DNA from: Saccopteryx bilineata
Taxonomy: Eukaryota; Chordata; Mammalia; Chiroptera; Emballonuridae
Length of the DNA stretch: 64,000 nucleotides
Direction: 5' to 3'
NCBI RefSeq assembly: GCF_036850765.1
Contig: NC_089495.1
Coordinates: 117,451,033-117,515,032 of the forward strand
The notes beneath the pieces were generated by a model. That model saw only the letters and a list, made by a program, of their open reading frames with translations. It was not told the origin of the DNA and searched no databases. Shown piece by piece: positions 34,984 through 47,293 of the stretch. A program made the position numbers and the translations under genes. Within the stretch, counting starts at the first letter, position 1; each line of letters opens with the position of its first letter.

Positions 34984-36076
34984 TCTTCCTAATATTCTCA
35001 GGACAATAATACGAGAGGCAGGGCAACCTGTGTACCCCAGTCTTTCACATAAGTAGGTGTTGGTGTGAAAAAGTGTGTGTGACAGAAAGAAAACAATTAA
35101 AGTACCAAATGTGTGCACAGACCTGTATGAGGGAAATGTCGCCACTGGCACTCACTGCAGATACTACAGAACTCACTTAGCAGGGAGCGGGGGCGCGGGG
35201 GACCTATAAAAACATGTTTTGGCCATTAAGAAAGAATACTAATTATGGTCATTTCTCTGAACTGCTTACTACATGCCTAATTACCAGGCAGCACAGTAAT
35301 GAATCTGTAAATCATTAGATAGGTGTTGAAGTAACTTGTGCACATGTTAACTACAATACTGAACTCTGTTAAGGTGCAGTCTGTCTTCATAACTGATCAC
35401 TCTGCTCATGTGATCATCAGCCCATAACTTAAAAATCTTGGAAGCTTATGAGGACTGACAAGGTGGGGAAGAAAACCAATGAATATCTAAAGTAATAATT
35501 TTGAAAAAATGCATATATAAATAAGGACAATAGGAGGATGCTATAAAAGATGCACTCATTATTCTATATCACAGGTCCTTTCTCTGTGAAATTTACCTCA
35601 TATGTGTTGAGATTTGTGAAAAATGAACATTGGAATAAATACCTAGCAAATTTTATAGTCAAATTCCTAAAGAACAACTTGACAGGTATTTTTGTAAATG
35701 TCATTTATAAAAACCATAAAAAAAATACCTTGAGTTTCTATAATAAATTGTGTTAAATATACTTACTAAATTTTTTTTCTCTAAAAATTTTTTTATGAGA
35801 ACATGACATCATGGAAAATGATATAACAAGAATTGAAATAAAGTAATGCTAAAATAAATAAGAAAGAAGAAATCACTGAATCTTAGCAGTGGCCATATCT
35901 AGATAATTTGGGTAATAGAATGTATGACCAAAGAAGTGTGGTTATAGGGGAGAGTAAAAGCCAGTTTCTTTAGCTCTAGGAGATTTTAGGTTCAAATAAA
36001 TACACAATTATACAGAAATTATTCTCAAGTTTTCTGAACTTTGTGCAGGCTTACCCTATTTTTGGCAGGGTTTTTT
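34984..36076. other. Unique AT-rich sequence
   Basis: No feature recognised; short frames only. Confidence 0.45.
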
Positions 36077-36268
36077 TTTAATATTTTATTTATTGATTTT
36101 TTTAGAGAGAGAGGAGTGAGAGAGAGAGACAGAGAGAGAGAGAAGGGGGAGGAGCAGGAAGCATCAACTCCCATATGTGCCTTGACCAGGCAAGCCCAAG
36201 GTTTCGAACCGGCGACCTCAGTGTTCCAGGTCGACACTTTATCCCACTGTGCCACCACAGGTCAGGCC
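36077..36268 (-). mobile_element. Family C SINE at edge of a MER5A
   Basis: Reverse copy: ttaatattttatttattgat, a GA-rich stretch, catcaactcccatatgtgcc, head ending ccaccacaggtcaggc. Target duplication gcagggtttttt on both sides, which is the first bases of the MER5A. Confidence 0.9.
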
Positions 36269-36270
36269 TT

Positions 36271-36500
36271 CGCAGGGTTTTTTGATGTTGGCACTACTGA
36301 CATCTTGGGCCAGATGACCCTTCGTTGCAGGAGCTGTCCTCTGGGTGAGGGTGTTTAGCAGTGTCCCTGGCCTCTGCTAAACCAAATGCCACAGCAAGTA
36401 ACAGTACCTCCCACACCTGATAGTGACAAGCAAAAATGTCTCTACACATTGCCAAATGTCCCCTGGGTGGCACAGCAGCCCCCTGCTGAGAACCTCCGCT
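36271..36500 (-). mobile_element. MER5A (hAT-Charlie MITE)
   Basis: Inverted MER5A words in order: cagggttttttgatgttggc, gacatcttgggccagatgac, atgtctctacacattgcc and aaatgtcccctgggtggcac. Ancient relic. Confidence 0.75.
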
Positions 36501-37425
36501 GTACTGGATGGAGAAAGGTGTGCAAAAATCTAAAATCTGTTAATGATCATTTAAATGTACAAGTCAAATCCACTATTTTAAACAAGTGCAGGGAACTTTT
36601 TCTTTGATAAGAATCCTCAAGCCACAGGAAAAAAAATTAAATTCAGCAAAAACAAAAACTCAACAAAGTATATCTTATTTTTTTAAAGAAAGGTATTGAG
36701 TGAGTGAAGATCAAGAAATAAGGAAATGTTCTTTCCTACTTGTAAAATTAAACACAGAGGACATAGAACAAATTCAGTAAACACAGCAGGTTATAAAAAT
36801 ATATCTCAGCACCACATTATGGTTTAAATAGGGAGGCGAAAATACAGATAAAACAGAGGAGACGTGAGTAGGAAAAGATAAGACGGAGAGGTGGCGTGGC
36901 TGTGGGGATGGCAGCGGAGGCAAACTTGAAAAGAGAGACAGGCAGATAGGCAGTCAAGAGCGGCCCCTCCTTGGCCCTCCATCTCCACCTTTTCTCAGCC
37001 GCTCCTCTGGGCCCTGCTCCCACTTCTCCGAGGCCCCCACTGCTCACCGTGCAGTGGAGGAGGATGCTGGGCTGGGACTAGGACGCCGGGAGACGTGTGG
37101 CCGGGAGGGAACGCTGCCTGTCACAGAGGCTTAGAAACTGAGGCGTGCGGCGGTCAATGCCTCTCTTCAGCCTACAGAACAGTGTTTTCGAGGGAGCATT
37201 TGTTTGTGTGCGAAAATAGGGAGAACGCTCACTGTTCCGGAGAAAGGGGGTAAGAGCCTAAGTGTGGGCACTGGCAGGAGCAATTGAACATAATAGAACA
37301 TTTACCTTTTGTAGAATACTTGGAAGGGTAATACCTATTATCTGTTCCTCATGACGATCAACAAAAAAATTTAGATTTTTCTTTATGTACAGGAACTATT
37401 TAATAAATACTAGTTCAGTTTTATT
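36501..37425. other. Unique sequence, moderately GC-rich near 36880-37140
   Basis: 36950-37130 is more GC-rich than its surroundings but has no open conserved frame and no strong CpG island. Nothing recognised. Confidence 0.4.
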
Positions 37426-37595
37426 CAGTTCAATTCATTTCAAATTTACCTGTGACCCCAGTTTAACTCATGAGGAAACTATGGCCCAGTGAGGGTAAAT
37501 GACTTGCCCACGACCAAACAGTAAAGCTTCAAAGCCAATGATGAAATCCAGGTCTCCTTAATTTCAACATCCCAGGCTTCATTCACTACAACTTG
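37426..37595 (-). mobile_element. MIR remnant
   Basis: atgaggaaactatggcccag, gggtaaatgacttgcccacg and gaaatccaggtctcctta follow the inverted MIR core in order. Confidence 0.75.
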
Positions 37596-37702
37596 CTGCA
37601 ATTTGTGGCATAGGTGTTAGTTCTATTTCTCTACCACGGCAAACATTGCTAATTGATTTCCTACCAAGAGCAAGGATATAGCCTCAGAATCCAGAAGACA
37701 GA

Positions 37703-37734
37703 GGTTAGGGTTAGGGTAAGGGCTAGGGCTAGGG
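37703..37734 (+). repeat. Short interstitial telomere-like tract
   Basis: gttagggttagggtaagggc followed by tagggctagggg: about five TTAGGG-like units, two exact and the rest with single changes. Confidence 0.7.
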
Positions 37735-40238
37735 GCCCTATTTAAATGGAGCTGGCCTGAATCAACTTCTCTGTATCCTACACATCACTTCTCCAACAGA
37801 AAAAAAGAAGATATGGTCGAGCTGCTTTGCTGGCAGAGCCGTGGTCACAATACCCAGGGGCAGTTTCAGGGGGTTAAGGCTGTTTCGAGCGCAGGAATGA
37901 AGCCTGGTGACCAGGGGACCAGGGCACTATGAGCAGAAGGAACGGAGCTGGGACCAGCAGCAGGGCTGTGAGTGATATTTGAATGTGATTTTCGACGTGT
38001 GGAATTCATAGTGAAGGGAGGGGCTGTCACAATTGCCTCCGAAGGAGTGTTTTCAGAGAAAAAAAGGCCCAGGACTCCTGGAGTGTCTAGTGACCTCAGC
38101 TCCACACACAATGAAAACTGTGGACCCAAAAGGATATATCAAGAGGCCAAACCTTCTTAGAAGAAATGAAATAATGGAGTTTGTTTTCAAGTCCTGACTT
38201 AAGAGAAACTACTGTGAATCATTTTGTAAGGGAAAAAAAAAAATCTCCTATAATTCAAATAGTCACCAAATAATAAAAAGTTGAATTTCTGCGTGCCAGG
38301 TTCCATTTAAATGGGAGAAGGTGCACAGTGAAGAGAATATGGCTCTTCAGTAACTTCCACAATGAGAATTATAAATGATTTCTGAAAACTTCACAAACTA
38401 AGTATTAAAGCTTTAGATACTTAATCACAAGAAGATGTTTGTGCTTAAAGTGAATTTTGCATTGCTTTTATTAGTGGCTCTTCAGCATAAGATTAAAAAT
38501 ACAAGGCCTTCTGTTAGCCCATAATGTTCTTTAAACATCACTATGTCAGGCACACATGGCAAATTAAACAGAACGCCATGAAAAATGTCTGGTTACAACC
38601 AGGAGGCAGGAATGCTGCTCACGGAAGCCTCGATAGACAACTTGCAGAAGTACTAACCTCAAAATTATGTGTTTTCTATTATTTAGCATTCCATGTTTTC
38701 TCTTGGCCTTAAAATTAAAATTATATATATATATTTAGCTTGTTTCTTCCCATTTTATTGCCATCTACCTTATGAATGTCTTGGTCAAGTTATAAAATCA
38801 AGTTATAATGATCATATTTGGCACCACATGGCTAATTTCAGCCAGAGAGTCTTTAATGTTTTCTAAGTAACAGAACACTGTAGTTAGTGCTCTCAGAATT
38901 ATTATAAAAAATGTTGAAGGCTATACACACACACATGTTCTAGAATGGAGACTGTTCATCCCCTTCAAAGACAAGTGTTGATATATGACCTAAGAAACAA
39001 CAGAACTACAGTGCCGGCTTGTGCTATTTGTTGAGTGAATAAGGAACAGAAAGAAAGCAATGCATGAAAAATAGATTTAGAGTGCTATGAGATGTCTGAG
39101 GAGAGGACAAGCATGTGACCTGAGCTTTGGGATGCCTTCACAGCGGTCACACTGGGGCTGAGTCCTGAGGACAAACATGAACCACAGGCAGAGTGGAAGG
39201 GAGACAGGAGCATGTCATTATGCCTGGTAATGTGGGTCTGAGCCCAGGCATACTCCAGTTGGGGGAGGAAAATATCTGATGATGGCTAGAAAGGTGTGTT
39301 GAGAGCAGCTGGGCAGGACACAAAGTCCTGTCTCTATTCGGTTGTCTCTGGGACCTCACTGAAGGTCATTTTTTGTTTGTTTGTTTGTTTGTTTTTTAGC
39401 AAGATAGTGGCCTAATCATGGGCTGGGCTGTAGGAAAAATGGTTTGACCTAAAGCATTCTTCAAGAGGAGAATCCACAAAGCCTAAAGTAGGGTGGGTTG
39501 GAGGTTTTGTGGACACCAGTACGGCTTGTCCCACCACCTACCCACCCCACTGCCCACCAGGCAGTGCTCAGGGAAGTCTGGGACTCAAGCTCAGTGAGGG
39601 TTAGACAGTCTTTGTGAGTTCACCTAGGACTCTTACCATCATCTTTAATGCTATCTTTTTTGAAAAACAATCTTTTATTTTATTTATTTATTTTCAAAAG
39701 AACAGACTAAAACCAGCACTTAAGAGGTTATCTACTTACCCATATATGCTTTCAGCATTGATCACTGGTCCTATGACATAAATTATCTCTTTATGTTTAT
39801 AAATAGCACTGCTAAGAACATTATATTTTCTCTATATATTCCAGTGCTACTTTGAAACTTTAGTCTAGACAGATTCACACCCTTAAAAAATTAGCTTTTG
39901 GACTTAGAATCTGAAAATAGGACTGCACTGACATTATAAAACAACTCAAGGAAGAATAATGGTTGGGTAAATGTGTTTTTTTTCTTCCTGATGAGGTATG
40001 AATTAGTAGGAGACAGAAAATACAGAACAGATAAATCATGAAAGGGAATAAAACCCCTTACAGGTATTAGTACAGAAGAGCTAAGCCATTCTGAATAGGG
40101 CATAGGAATTAGGAGATCTCTGCCAATACCACCTGTCACTTCTCAGTAGAAGATGACAGTTTTCTTATTATTCAGAGAACAGGCCATTTTGTTACCCCAA
40201 TCAGGGAAGAGAAATTTAGGTTAAGAACAAAGAAAAGT
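37735..40238. other. Unique sequence with a TTTG simple repeat
   Basis: 39371-39395 is (ttgt)n. No gene recognised; the frame at 37972-38160 (+) shows no motif. Confidence 0.45.
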
Positions 40239-40600
40239 GCCCTGGTTGATTGGTTTAGTTGTAGAGTGTCAGCCTAGCGAGTAGAAGTCCTGGGTTCAAT
40301 TTCCGGTCAGAGCACACAGGAGCAGTGCCCATCTGCTTCTCCCCCTACCCTTATCTCTCTCTCTTTTCCTCCTGCAGCTATGGCTCTATTAATTCAAGTG
40401 CATTGGCCCCAAGCACTGAGGATGACTCCGTGGAACCTCTGCCTGAGGTGCTAAAAATAGCTCTGATACGAGCATGGCCCAAGACAGGCAGAGCATTGAC
40501 CCCAGATAGGGTTGCAGGGTGGATCCCGATTGGGGCACATGCAGGAGTCTGTCTCTCTATCTCTCTTCCTCTCACTTGAACAAAAAGAAAAAAGAAAAGA
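40239..40600 (+). mobile_element. Diverged family A SINE
   Basis: gccctggttgattggtttag head, cctgggttcaatttcc B box, old-type body (gatagggttgcagggtggat). Target duplication aagaacaaagaaaag on both sides. Confidence 0.88.
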
Positions 40601-40890
40601 ACAAAGAAAAGAAATATGGATCATGCCAATTCTAGACTAGATTAGACAACCAGGCTCCTCAATTTGCCCATTCTTATGGTAGTATTATATAATTTGTGGG
40701 GGCATCCTGGAAAAAAATCAACTCCTATTATTGATTTAGCAAAAAATGTTGTTTTTATTACAATATTGTGCTGTGAGACTGTATTCAGATGCATAGATTT
40801 TCTTTTTAATCCATTCTGCTACTCTGTGCCTTTTTATTGGTGAGTTTAATCAGTTTACATTTAGTGTAATTATTGATACTTGTGAGTTCC

Positions 40891-41133
40891 CTATTGCCAT
40901 TTTATAGATTGCTTTCTGTTAGTTTTGTGTCTCGTTTGATCCTTCTCTTTCGTTTTTCTATCTTTTGTTTTTATTTGGTTGTATTCCATACATCTTTCCT
41001 CTGTTGCTATCTTTTTTATCTCATGTGCTTCTGTGGTGGGTTTTTCAATGCTGGTTACCTTTAAGTAATGAAAAGGGTTCCTACCCTGTTCATTGTAGCG
41101 CATTATCTTGTGAGTACTTTTGCACTCCATCAT
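40891..41133 (-). CDS. Inter-ORF small frame (80 aa) in the minus-strand L1
   Basis: Homologue of 16971-17210. Shares THKI, PFHYL, ATEER, DRKTKEK, KTNRKQ and the IKWQ end, and its TAG overlaps the ORF2 ATG (at 40900) as ATGGCAATAG. The two young copies differ at many positions yet both stay open. Function unknown, possibly none. Confidence 0.35.
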   Translation of the reverse strand: MMECKSTHKIMRYNEQGRNPFHYLKVTSIEKPTTEAHEIKKIATEERCMEYNQIKTKDRKTKEKDQTRHKTNRKQSIKWQ

Positions 41134-41226
41134 CCTTTGCTACTGTTAATCTCCATCCTTTCCCCCCCCTTTCTTTTTGTTGTTGTCACAGTTTAAATTT
41201 GGTTTATTGTGTTCTTCTTGGAGCTT

Positions 41227-42223
41227 TTACTTGTGGCTTTGTTTTTTTTTGTTCTTTGTATCTGATTGGAGAACCCCCTTTAGTAATTCCTGGAGTGGGG
41301 GTTTTCTGATGATAAATTCCCTCATCTTTTCTGTATCTGTGAATGTTTTTATTTCTCCTTCATATTTGAAGGATAGCTTTGATGGGTATAGTATTCGTGG
41401 CTGAAAGTTCCTCTCTTTCAGGACTTTAAATATTGGGGTCCACTCTCTTCTAGCTTGTAGAGTTTCTGCTGAGAAATCTGATGATAATCTAATGGGCCTT
41501 CCTTTATATGTTATATTCTTCTTTTCCCTGGCTGCCTTGAGAATTTTTTCTTTGCCGTTGGTTTGTGCCAATTTCATTATGATGTGCCTTGGAGTAGGTT
41601 TGTTGGGGTTAAGAAAACTCAAGAGTTCTGTTTGCTTCTTGAATTTGAGGCTTTAGTTCTTTCCACAGGCTTGGGAAGTTCTCATCTATTATTTGTTTGA
41701 GTATGTTCTCCATTCCATTTTCTCTCTCTTCTCCCTCTGATATACCTATTATTCTTATGTTATTCTTTTTGATGGAGTCAGATAATTGTTGTAGGGATAT
41801 CTCATTTTTTTAAATTTTTGAGTCTCTTTCTTCTTCTCTCTGTTGTGCCTCAAGTTGCTTGTCTTCTATTTCACTAATACTCTCTTCTATCTGGCCTGTT
41901 CTATTAGCTAAGCTTGTTACCTCGTTTTTCAGCTCATGAATTGAGTTTTTCATCTGTGTTTGATTTGTTTTTATAGTTTCAATATCCTTGGAAATATATT
42001 CTTTGTGTTCGTTGAGTTGTTTTCTGAGCTCCCTAAATTGCCTTTCTGTGTTTTCTTGCATATCTCGGAGGATTTTTAGGATTTCTATCTTGAATTCTCT
42101 GTCATTTAGCTCCAAGGTTTCCAATATATTAAATTTTTTCTCCATAGATTTTTCCTCATCTAGCTGTGTTACCTCTCTTTCTTTTGTATCCATGATATTC
42201 GATTTTCTCTTCCTTAATGGCAT
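41227..42223 (-). pseudogene. L1 ORF1: LINE-1 ORF1, frameshifted
   Basis: Starts MPLRKRKSNIMDTKERE as in the intact copy and runs 137 codons through the coiled coil, then breaks near 41810 (an A-rich indel after EERDSKI). The RRM/C-terminal part is readable again from 41622 (SFLNPNKPTPRHIIMKL, YKGRPIRLSSDFSAETLQARREW) to the stop at 41227. The span is 997 bp against 996 in the intact copy, so small indels cause the break. Would not yield a full RNA-binding protein. Confidence 0.92.
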
Positions 42224-42239
42224 CTGAGGGTGGTTTTGT

Positions 42240-42953
42240 TGATAGTATTAATGATATTTAATAAAGAATAAAAAGTTAAAAAAATAAAAAATCGAAGTTG
42301 TTTTTTTAAAAAAAATTAATAATGAAATAAAAAAATAAAAATAAATAAATAAAAATGAAATTATTCCCCCCCCCTCTTTTTTTCCTCTCCTCTCCTCTCC
42401 CCTCTTTCTTGAGAAAATCTTGTGGTTAACTGTGAATTATATTGTATTAAATAGAACAAACAATGCCTGTAATGGAGGGCCTGAATTGGGGAAAAGTAAT
42501 AAAGGGGCAAAAAAAAAAAAGAAAAGAAAAGAAAAAAGAAGGGGGTATGGACCCACAAAAAGCAAATAAGGAAAAAATTTGGGTCAAGAATAAAATGATT
42601 TGCTTTTAGGTGTTGGTTGACTAAGAGTTATGATGAGAGGAATAAGAGGGAAACAGGAAAATGGGGGGACAAATTAAAAAATTACTATTGTATTTAGTGA
42701 AACAAGAACTAGATAAAATGGAGAGCCAGGGATGGAAACACTGCTAGTGAGTTAAAAAGGTGAAGTAAAAACCCCCCAAAATGCCACAAACATAAGTTTG
42801 AGTCCCAGATAAGATATTGTTTGTTATTGAGGTTTGAATGAGAGGAGACGTAAAGGAGAAAGGAAGAAACTAATATAGAGGAAGAAAAGAAAGAGAGAGA
42901 GAGAAAAGAAAGAGAGAGAGAGAGAAAAAAAGAGGGAACCACTAAAAGAAGAA

Positions 42954-42993
<40 letters not shown>

Positions 42994-43210
42994 AAGGGTT
43001 TTGGAGTGCAACCCTCATAGAGAGAAAGGAAGAGGAAAGAAAAGATAATGGGAGATGTAACACTTATGGGTAGTATAGTTTAAGGAGAGGAGAGAGTAAG
43101 ACCGGCAGAGAGTTAATCGACCAAATTAGAGGAGGAGAAAAAAAGTATCAAGAATGAAGAGAAGAGAAACAAATGAACAAATATAATAAAATGGGATAGG
43201 TTATATAGTC
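42240..43210 (-). repeat. Pyrimidine-rich tract of the minus-strand L1 (purine-rich on + strand)
   Basis: Runs of aaataaataaa, gaaaagaaaagaaaaaag and a (GA)n block at about 42890-42990. Matches in position and composition the tract at 14880-15870. Confidence 0.7.
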
Positions 43211-43627
43211 TGCGGATTATTCTTGATTTTGAGAGGTTATCTTCTTGCTTTTTCTTTTCTCTCCCTCTTCCTGGTCGGTGACTCTGTACCCGGGTTCTGC
43301 CCCTTTGGCACGCTCAGGTAGAGGTTTGCAGTTGATAAGTCTCTATGGCGATGTCATGTACTGTGCTTTAGTCTCGTTGGCAGTCGAGGCTCATTAGCAT
43401 TTATAGGCTCCGCCAGTGAGAGAGTCCGTGTTCCTGGAGCCTCTCTCCTAGTCTTTCCTTCCTCAATTAGTAGCCTGAGAATCCAGCTATGGGGTTGCTG
43501 CTGCCTCTGCCTGGATAGTAAGAGGCTCAAAGAGCTGGCAACTCCCCACTCTATTTCCACTCAGCACAGGGCTCTGGGTAAGGCTCAGTCAGTCAGAGCT
43601 GCTAGCATAATCAGGCGGGGCTTCCGC

Positions 43628-44224
43628 CCACTCAAAGACCTCTGGCTCTGCCACTCTGTCCGGTAACACGGGCGGGCGCCCACTCCCGGGGCGCTTTGAG
43701 GAAACCCTCGCTCACTATCTGTGTGCGCAGACCAGGATATCAGGCCGGCAGTCTCACACTCTGAGTGAAACCCCCATCGGCATGGAAAAGTTCCAGCGTT
43801 GGAATTGGCTCTCGCTCCGTCCCTGTGTGCAGTGTTTTCAAGGCGCTGGGGCGGCCTGAGATTCCGCTTTTGGCCCACACAAAGGCCCCTGACTCTGCTC
43901 CTCTGTGGGATAACACGGGCGCGCACTGCTGAGGCACTCGGAGGAATCTCTCGCTCACTATCTGTGTGCAGGCCAGGATATCAAGCCAGCTGCCTCACCC
44001 TCTGAGTGAAACCCCCACCCACACAGAAAAGTTCCAGCGTTGGAATTGGCTCTCGCTCCGTCCCCATGCGTGGCTTTCCCATGGCGCTGGGGCGGTCTGG
44101 AGATTCCGCTTTCAGCCCACACAAAGGCCTCTGACTCTGCCTCTCTGTGGGATAACACGGGCGCCCACTCCGGGGGCTTTGGAAGGAATCTCTCGCCCAC
44201 TATCTGTGCGCGGACCAGGGGATC
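43628..44224 (-). repeat. Tandem 242 bp monomers in the L1 5'UTR
   Basis: The word ctcgctcactatctgtg (or ctcgcccac...) recurs at 43707, 43950 and 44192, giving two full units of 243 and 242 bp. About 80 bp of a third lies to the left and about 33 bp of a fourth to the right. Each unit holds gttccagcgttggaattggc, gataacacgggcg and cccacacaaaggc. Tandem 5' monomers act as promoters in mouse L1; here that role is inferred. Confidence 0.9.
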
Positions 44225-44670
44225 GGGGAAAATGGCTGCCCCGCTTGTCTTTCTTTGTCTGTGTTTGGCACGAGTGTTAGCTTGTATTGCCCGGGTTGCC
44301 ACAGGAACAGTTTTTCCTCGGCTTGGGTCTTCGTGCCACAGCCTGGTTTGGCCATTTGTGCCGCGGCCTAGATCTATTCACCCCCTTTGCCTGCCTTAGT
44401 TTCTATATTCTCAGTTCCCAATGAAAGCCGCCCTGTTTAGGTTAGTGAGGAAGGCGGAGCATTTCTTACTCCCTATTTCCTTCGGGGTTTGATTATATAT
44501 TTAGCCAATTTTTCGCTCGACCATACCTTCGGGTGTATTGTGAAACATCTGGAGGCTCCAAGGATAGGTTTTTCTGTTTCTGGTTTAAGATCTTGTTGAG
44601 TTTTGGGGGAGATGTATCGGTATCGCTTCCTACCCTGCCATTACTCTGACTATCTCGCATAGATTTTCTT

Positions 44671-46794
44671 GAACAAGAAACCGTAAAGCTTTTGCAATAA
44701 AAAATATATAAACACATATGTATCTACAAAGCAACAGGAACAAGAACACCTGTTCCAGAAGTTTGCACACTGCAGTAAGCAGAGATGGGGCTCGTGTCAT
44801 GAGCACTCTGTGACAGCACTGTGTCAGCATTAGACAACATGCATTTTCAGTATCAAATAGGTTCAGAGATTTTAATGTGCAGAAAAATGAAGGATCCAGT
44901 GCTCAGTCCCCTTTCCCAAGCTCCTCTGACAGAGCTTGTTTTACCATGGAAACAAGCTATCTGTGACTCTCTTACCTGTCTACAGCCTACTTTCAGATGA
45001 AAATAACATGCTATTGAAACCAGCAACAGAACAAAAATGCACTGATTGCCAATAAGCAATGAAATTCTGTATTACTCTACACAGATCTGTGATCTGCCTC
45101 TTTACAGAAAATGAATAAAAGAGAGAAGAAAAAAAGAATTTAAAAAAACAAAAACAGTGCTAGTACTTGGCCTGAGTACCTCTGATCTTTCTGTCAGCAA
45201 CCATTGGAAAAGGAACAATCGATATCGTGCTTAATAGAAATGAAAGAGTCTTTTGAAGCAATTTAATATTTCTTTCCTTTTTCCCCTTTCTCCTTCCATA
45301 CTGGAAATGAGAAAGATGGACAACCCTTCCTTAAAACAGACCATTTCTTGAGGGCCTAATTAATCCCTTTCCACTTTCCTAGGTCTCTCTTAGCCAGAAC
45401 GACAGAGAAAACTGACATAGTGCTGACCTCTGGGGCACAGTGAGCACCCTGCTGGCCCAGAGGAGCAGTGAAGACCCTAGTGTGGCAATGAGCCAACCTC
45501 AGGGCATAGCCAGAAACTGCTGGCATGGGGGAAGGGAGCAGTTAGGGAAGGTGGGAAAAAAAGAGTATTGTTCACTCAAAAATCTTATCTCTGTTCCTTG
45601 TGCAATTAATAATTATGGTAATTAATTTAAAATACACTGATTCATAATCTGCTAACAGAGGGATGTGAGACTAAATGGAAAATTTTCAAATCTAACATCT
45701 TGAAAAATCTTCATTTCGAACCGCAGAACATAGTCTATAAAGCCTGCTGCATTTTGCCAGGGACCACTTTTTCTGAGATACCCATTTGTACTCAGGAGGA
45801 AGGGAAGGTGGCCCATCCCCTGTTGTCTGCCACAGCGCCAGGTGTGCTTTTTGGGAGAAGCCATGGAATTCTGTGAGGTTCCCCTAGAGCCCCAGCATCA
45901 GACACAAGGGTCTCAGAGCCACAGTCACCTCTCCAGGGCGGCCCTCCTGTTGCAGAGTTTGTGCCAGAAGTAGGGAAGAAGACGAGGAAAAGAAAAAAGA
46001 CTATATTCTGTCACGAGAGCCTGCATCAAATGTAAGTATTTGTATTTTAAATTATTTCCTCTTGATTTCACAGTATAATGAGCATTTTTTCCTGAAACAG
46101 TGCCTGCCCACGAATGCTCTGGCACCTTATCACGTGCCATTTCTTCCACACCTCTGTTTGGTAAGGAACTTAAAATAGTTTTTCGTTTTTCTTTCTAAGT
46201 ATCTTCTCAAGTAAATTATTTTCAATGGATATACACAGAAAAGGGTTATATGCATACTCATAGCTATTATATTTTAATTTGCCCACTAAATCAGTTTTTT
46301 TTTAATTTTAAAACTCTGACAACCCAGCCTCTCCTCACAACATGAAGTAGAAAACAGGTTAAATGTAATTCTTGTTAGAAATTGTTGCTAAGTGGCTTGC
46401 CTAGTGAAAACTGTAGTACTGGGCACATGAACATTTCAGAAATGGTGAAAAAGTTAACCCTAATGCTAGCTGGAAAATAAACTTACAGAAAAAAAGCACG
46501 AGAGAAGACGATGCTGGCTAGAACTCTGTAGGTCAGGGTTCAACTTCAACTGGCACCTGACCATGGCACGCTCACCACAGAAAATGATGCATTTCCCTTT
46601 GATTCTAGCACTGATCATTTTTATTCCAAGTTGGTGATGTCAATATAGAAAAAAGGGAGAAAAATTTTAGAGACTGAAAAGATGTATTAGCAAAATTATT
46701 GTTCATGAAAGTGTTAACCTACTGTTTTCCCAAATTGCCACATTCTCAGTTGATTATGAGTTATTGTACAAAAGAAAAACAAAAAGGAATTCTC
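44671..46794. other. Unique sequence
   Basis: No gene recognised; frames are short and lack motifs. Confidence 0.45.
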
Positions 46795-46875
46795 TGAGGG
46801 CAAGGATCAGAGCTTATGCATCACTGTATTCCCAGCATCCAGGTTAGTCACTGGCAAATAATAAAATTTTATAAT
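46795..46875 (+). mobile_element. L2 3'-end remnant
   Basis: ctgagggcaaggatcagagc, atcactgtattcccagcatc and a degenerate cactggcaaataataa follow the L2 3' end order. Confidence 0.5.
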
Positions 46876-47277
46876 TCAATTAGTTATGAGATTACTTGAG
46901 AGACGAAAAAAAGATATCTGGAGAGAGCCAATGAGCTGTTTTCGGAGACACCAAGTAGCAAATAAATAGAGGAAAAATTTATGGTGGCATGATGCTTTGG
47001 AATCTCTACAAAATATACCCAAATTTTCCCATGAAGAAATAAGTGCTCTCTATTCAGTGAATGCAAAAACATAAAAATAAGTTTAGCTGTCTCATATTAA
47101 GTACTTAAAGCAATTAATTCATGAGGTGAATTAATTAAAAACATATCACTCTTTCTGCAGATTGAAGAAATTGAAACAGCTTTTTCTCTCCAAAGTCACT
47201 AATTTCAATAGCTGTAGGTCAACAATAGAAACCCTTCTGAGGAAAAGCACTTGCATAGTAAGTCGAGGTTCCTTTCA
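46876..47277. other. Unique AT-rich sequence
   Basis: Nothing recognised. Confidence 0.45.
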
Positions 47278-47293
47278 ACCATGCATCCTTAAA

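Larger units (their letters stand above)
40805..44656 (-). mobile_element. L1: LINE-1, 5' part only, bounded by a target duplication
   Basis: A minus-strand L1 carrying the 5'UTR (44656 to about 43210), a purine-rich tract on the + strand (43210-42240), ORF1 (42223-41227), the inter-ORF region and only about 96 bp of ORF2 (from 40900). The exact 14 bp duplication gcatagattttctt lies at 40791-40804 and 44657-44670, so this is the whole inserted unit and not a later deletion. L1 copies usually lose their 5' end; this one lacks the 3' end. At the junction the L1 sequence itself reads aaaaagaaaatc, which pairs with the target. Confidence 0.9.

Noticed and set aside
40741..40804. Sequence left of the minus-strand L1 considered as more ORF2
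   Set aside because: Beyond gcatagattttctt it does not match ORF2, and the same 14 bp recurs at the other end of the element, so it is flank.
43480..44400. CpG-rich stretch considered as a host gene promoter
   Set aside because: It is the L1 5'UTR with tandem monomers; no host exon follows.
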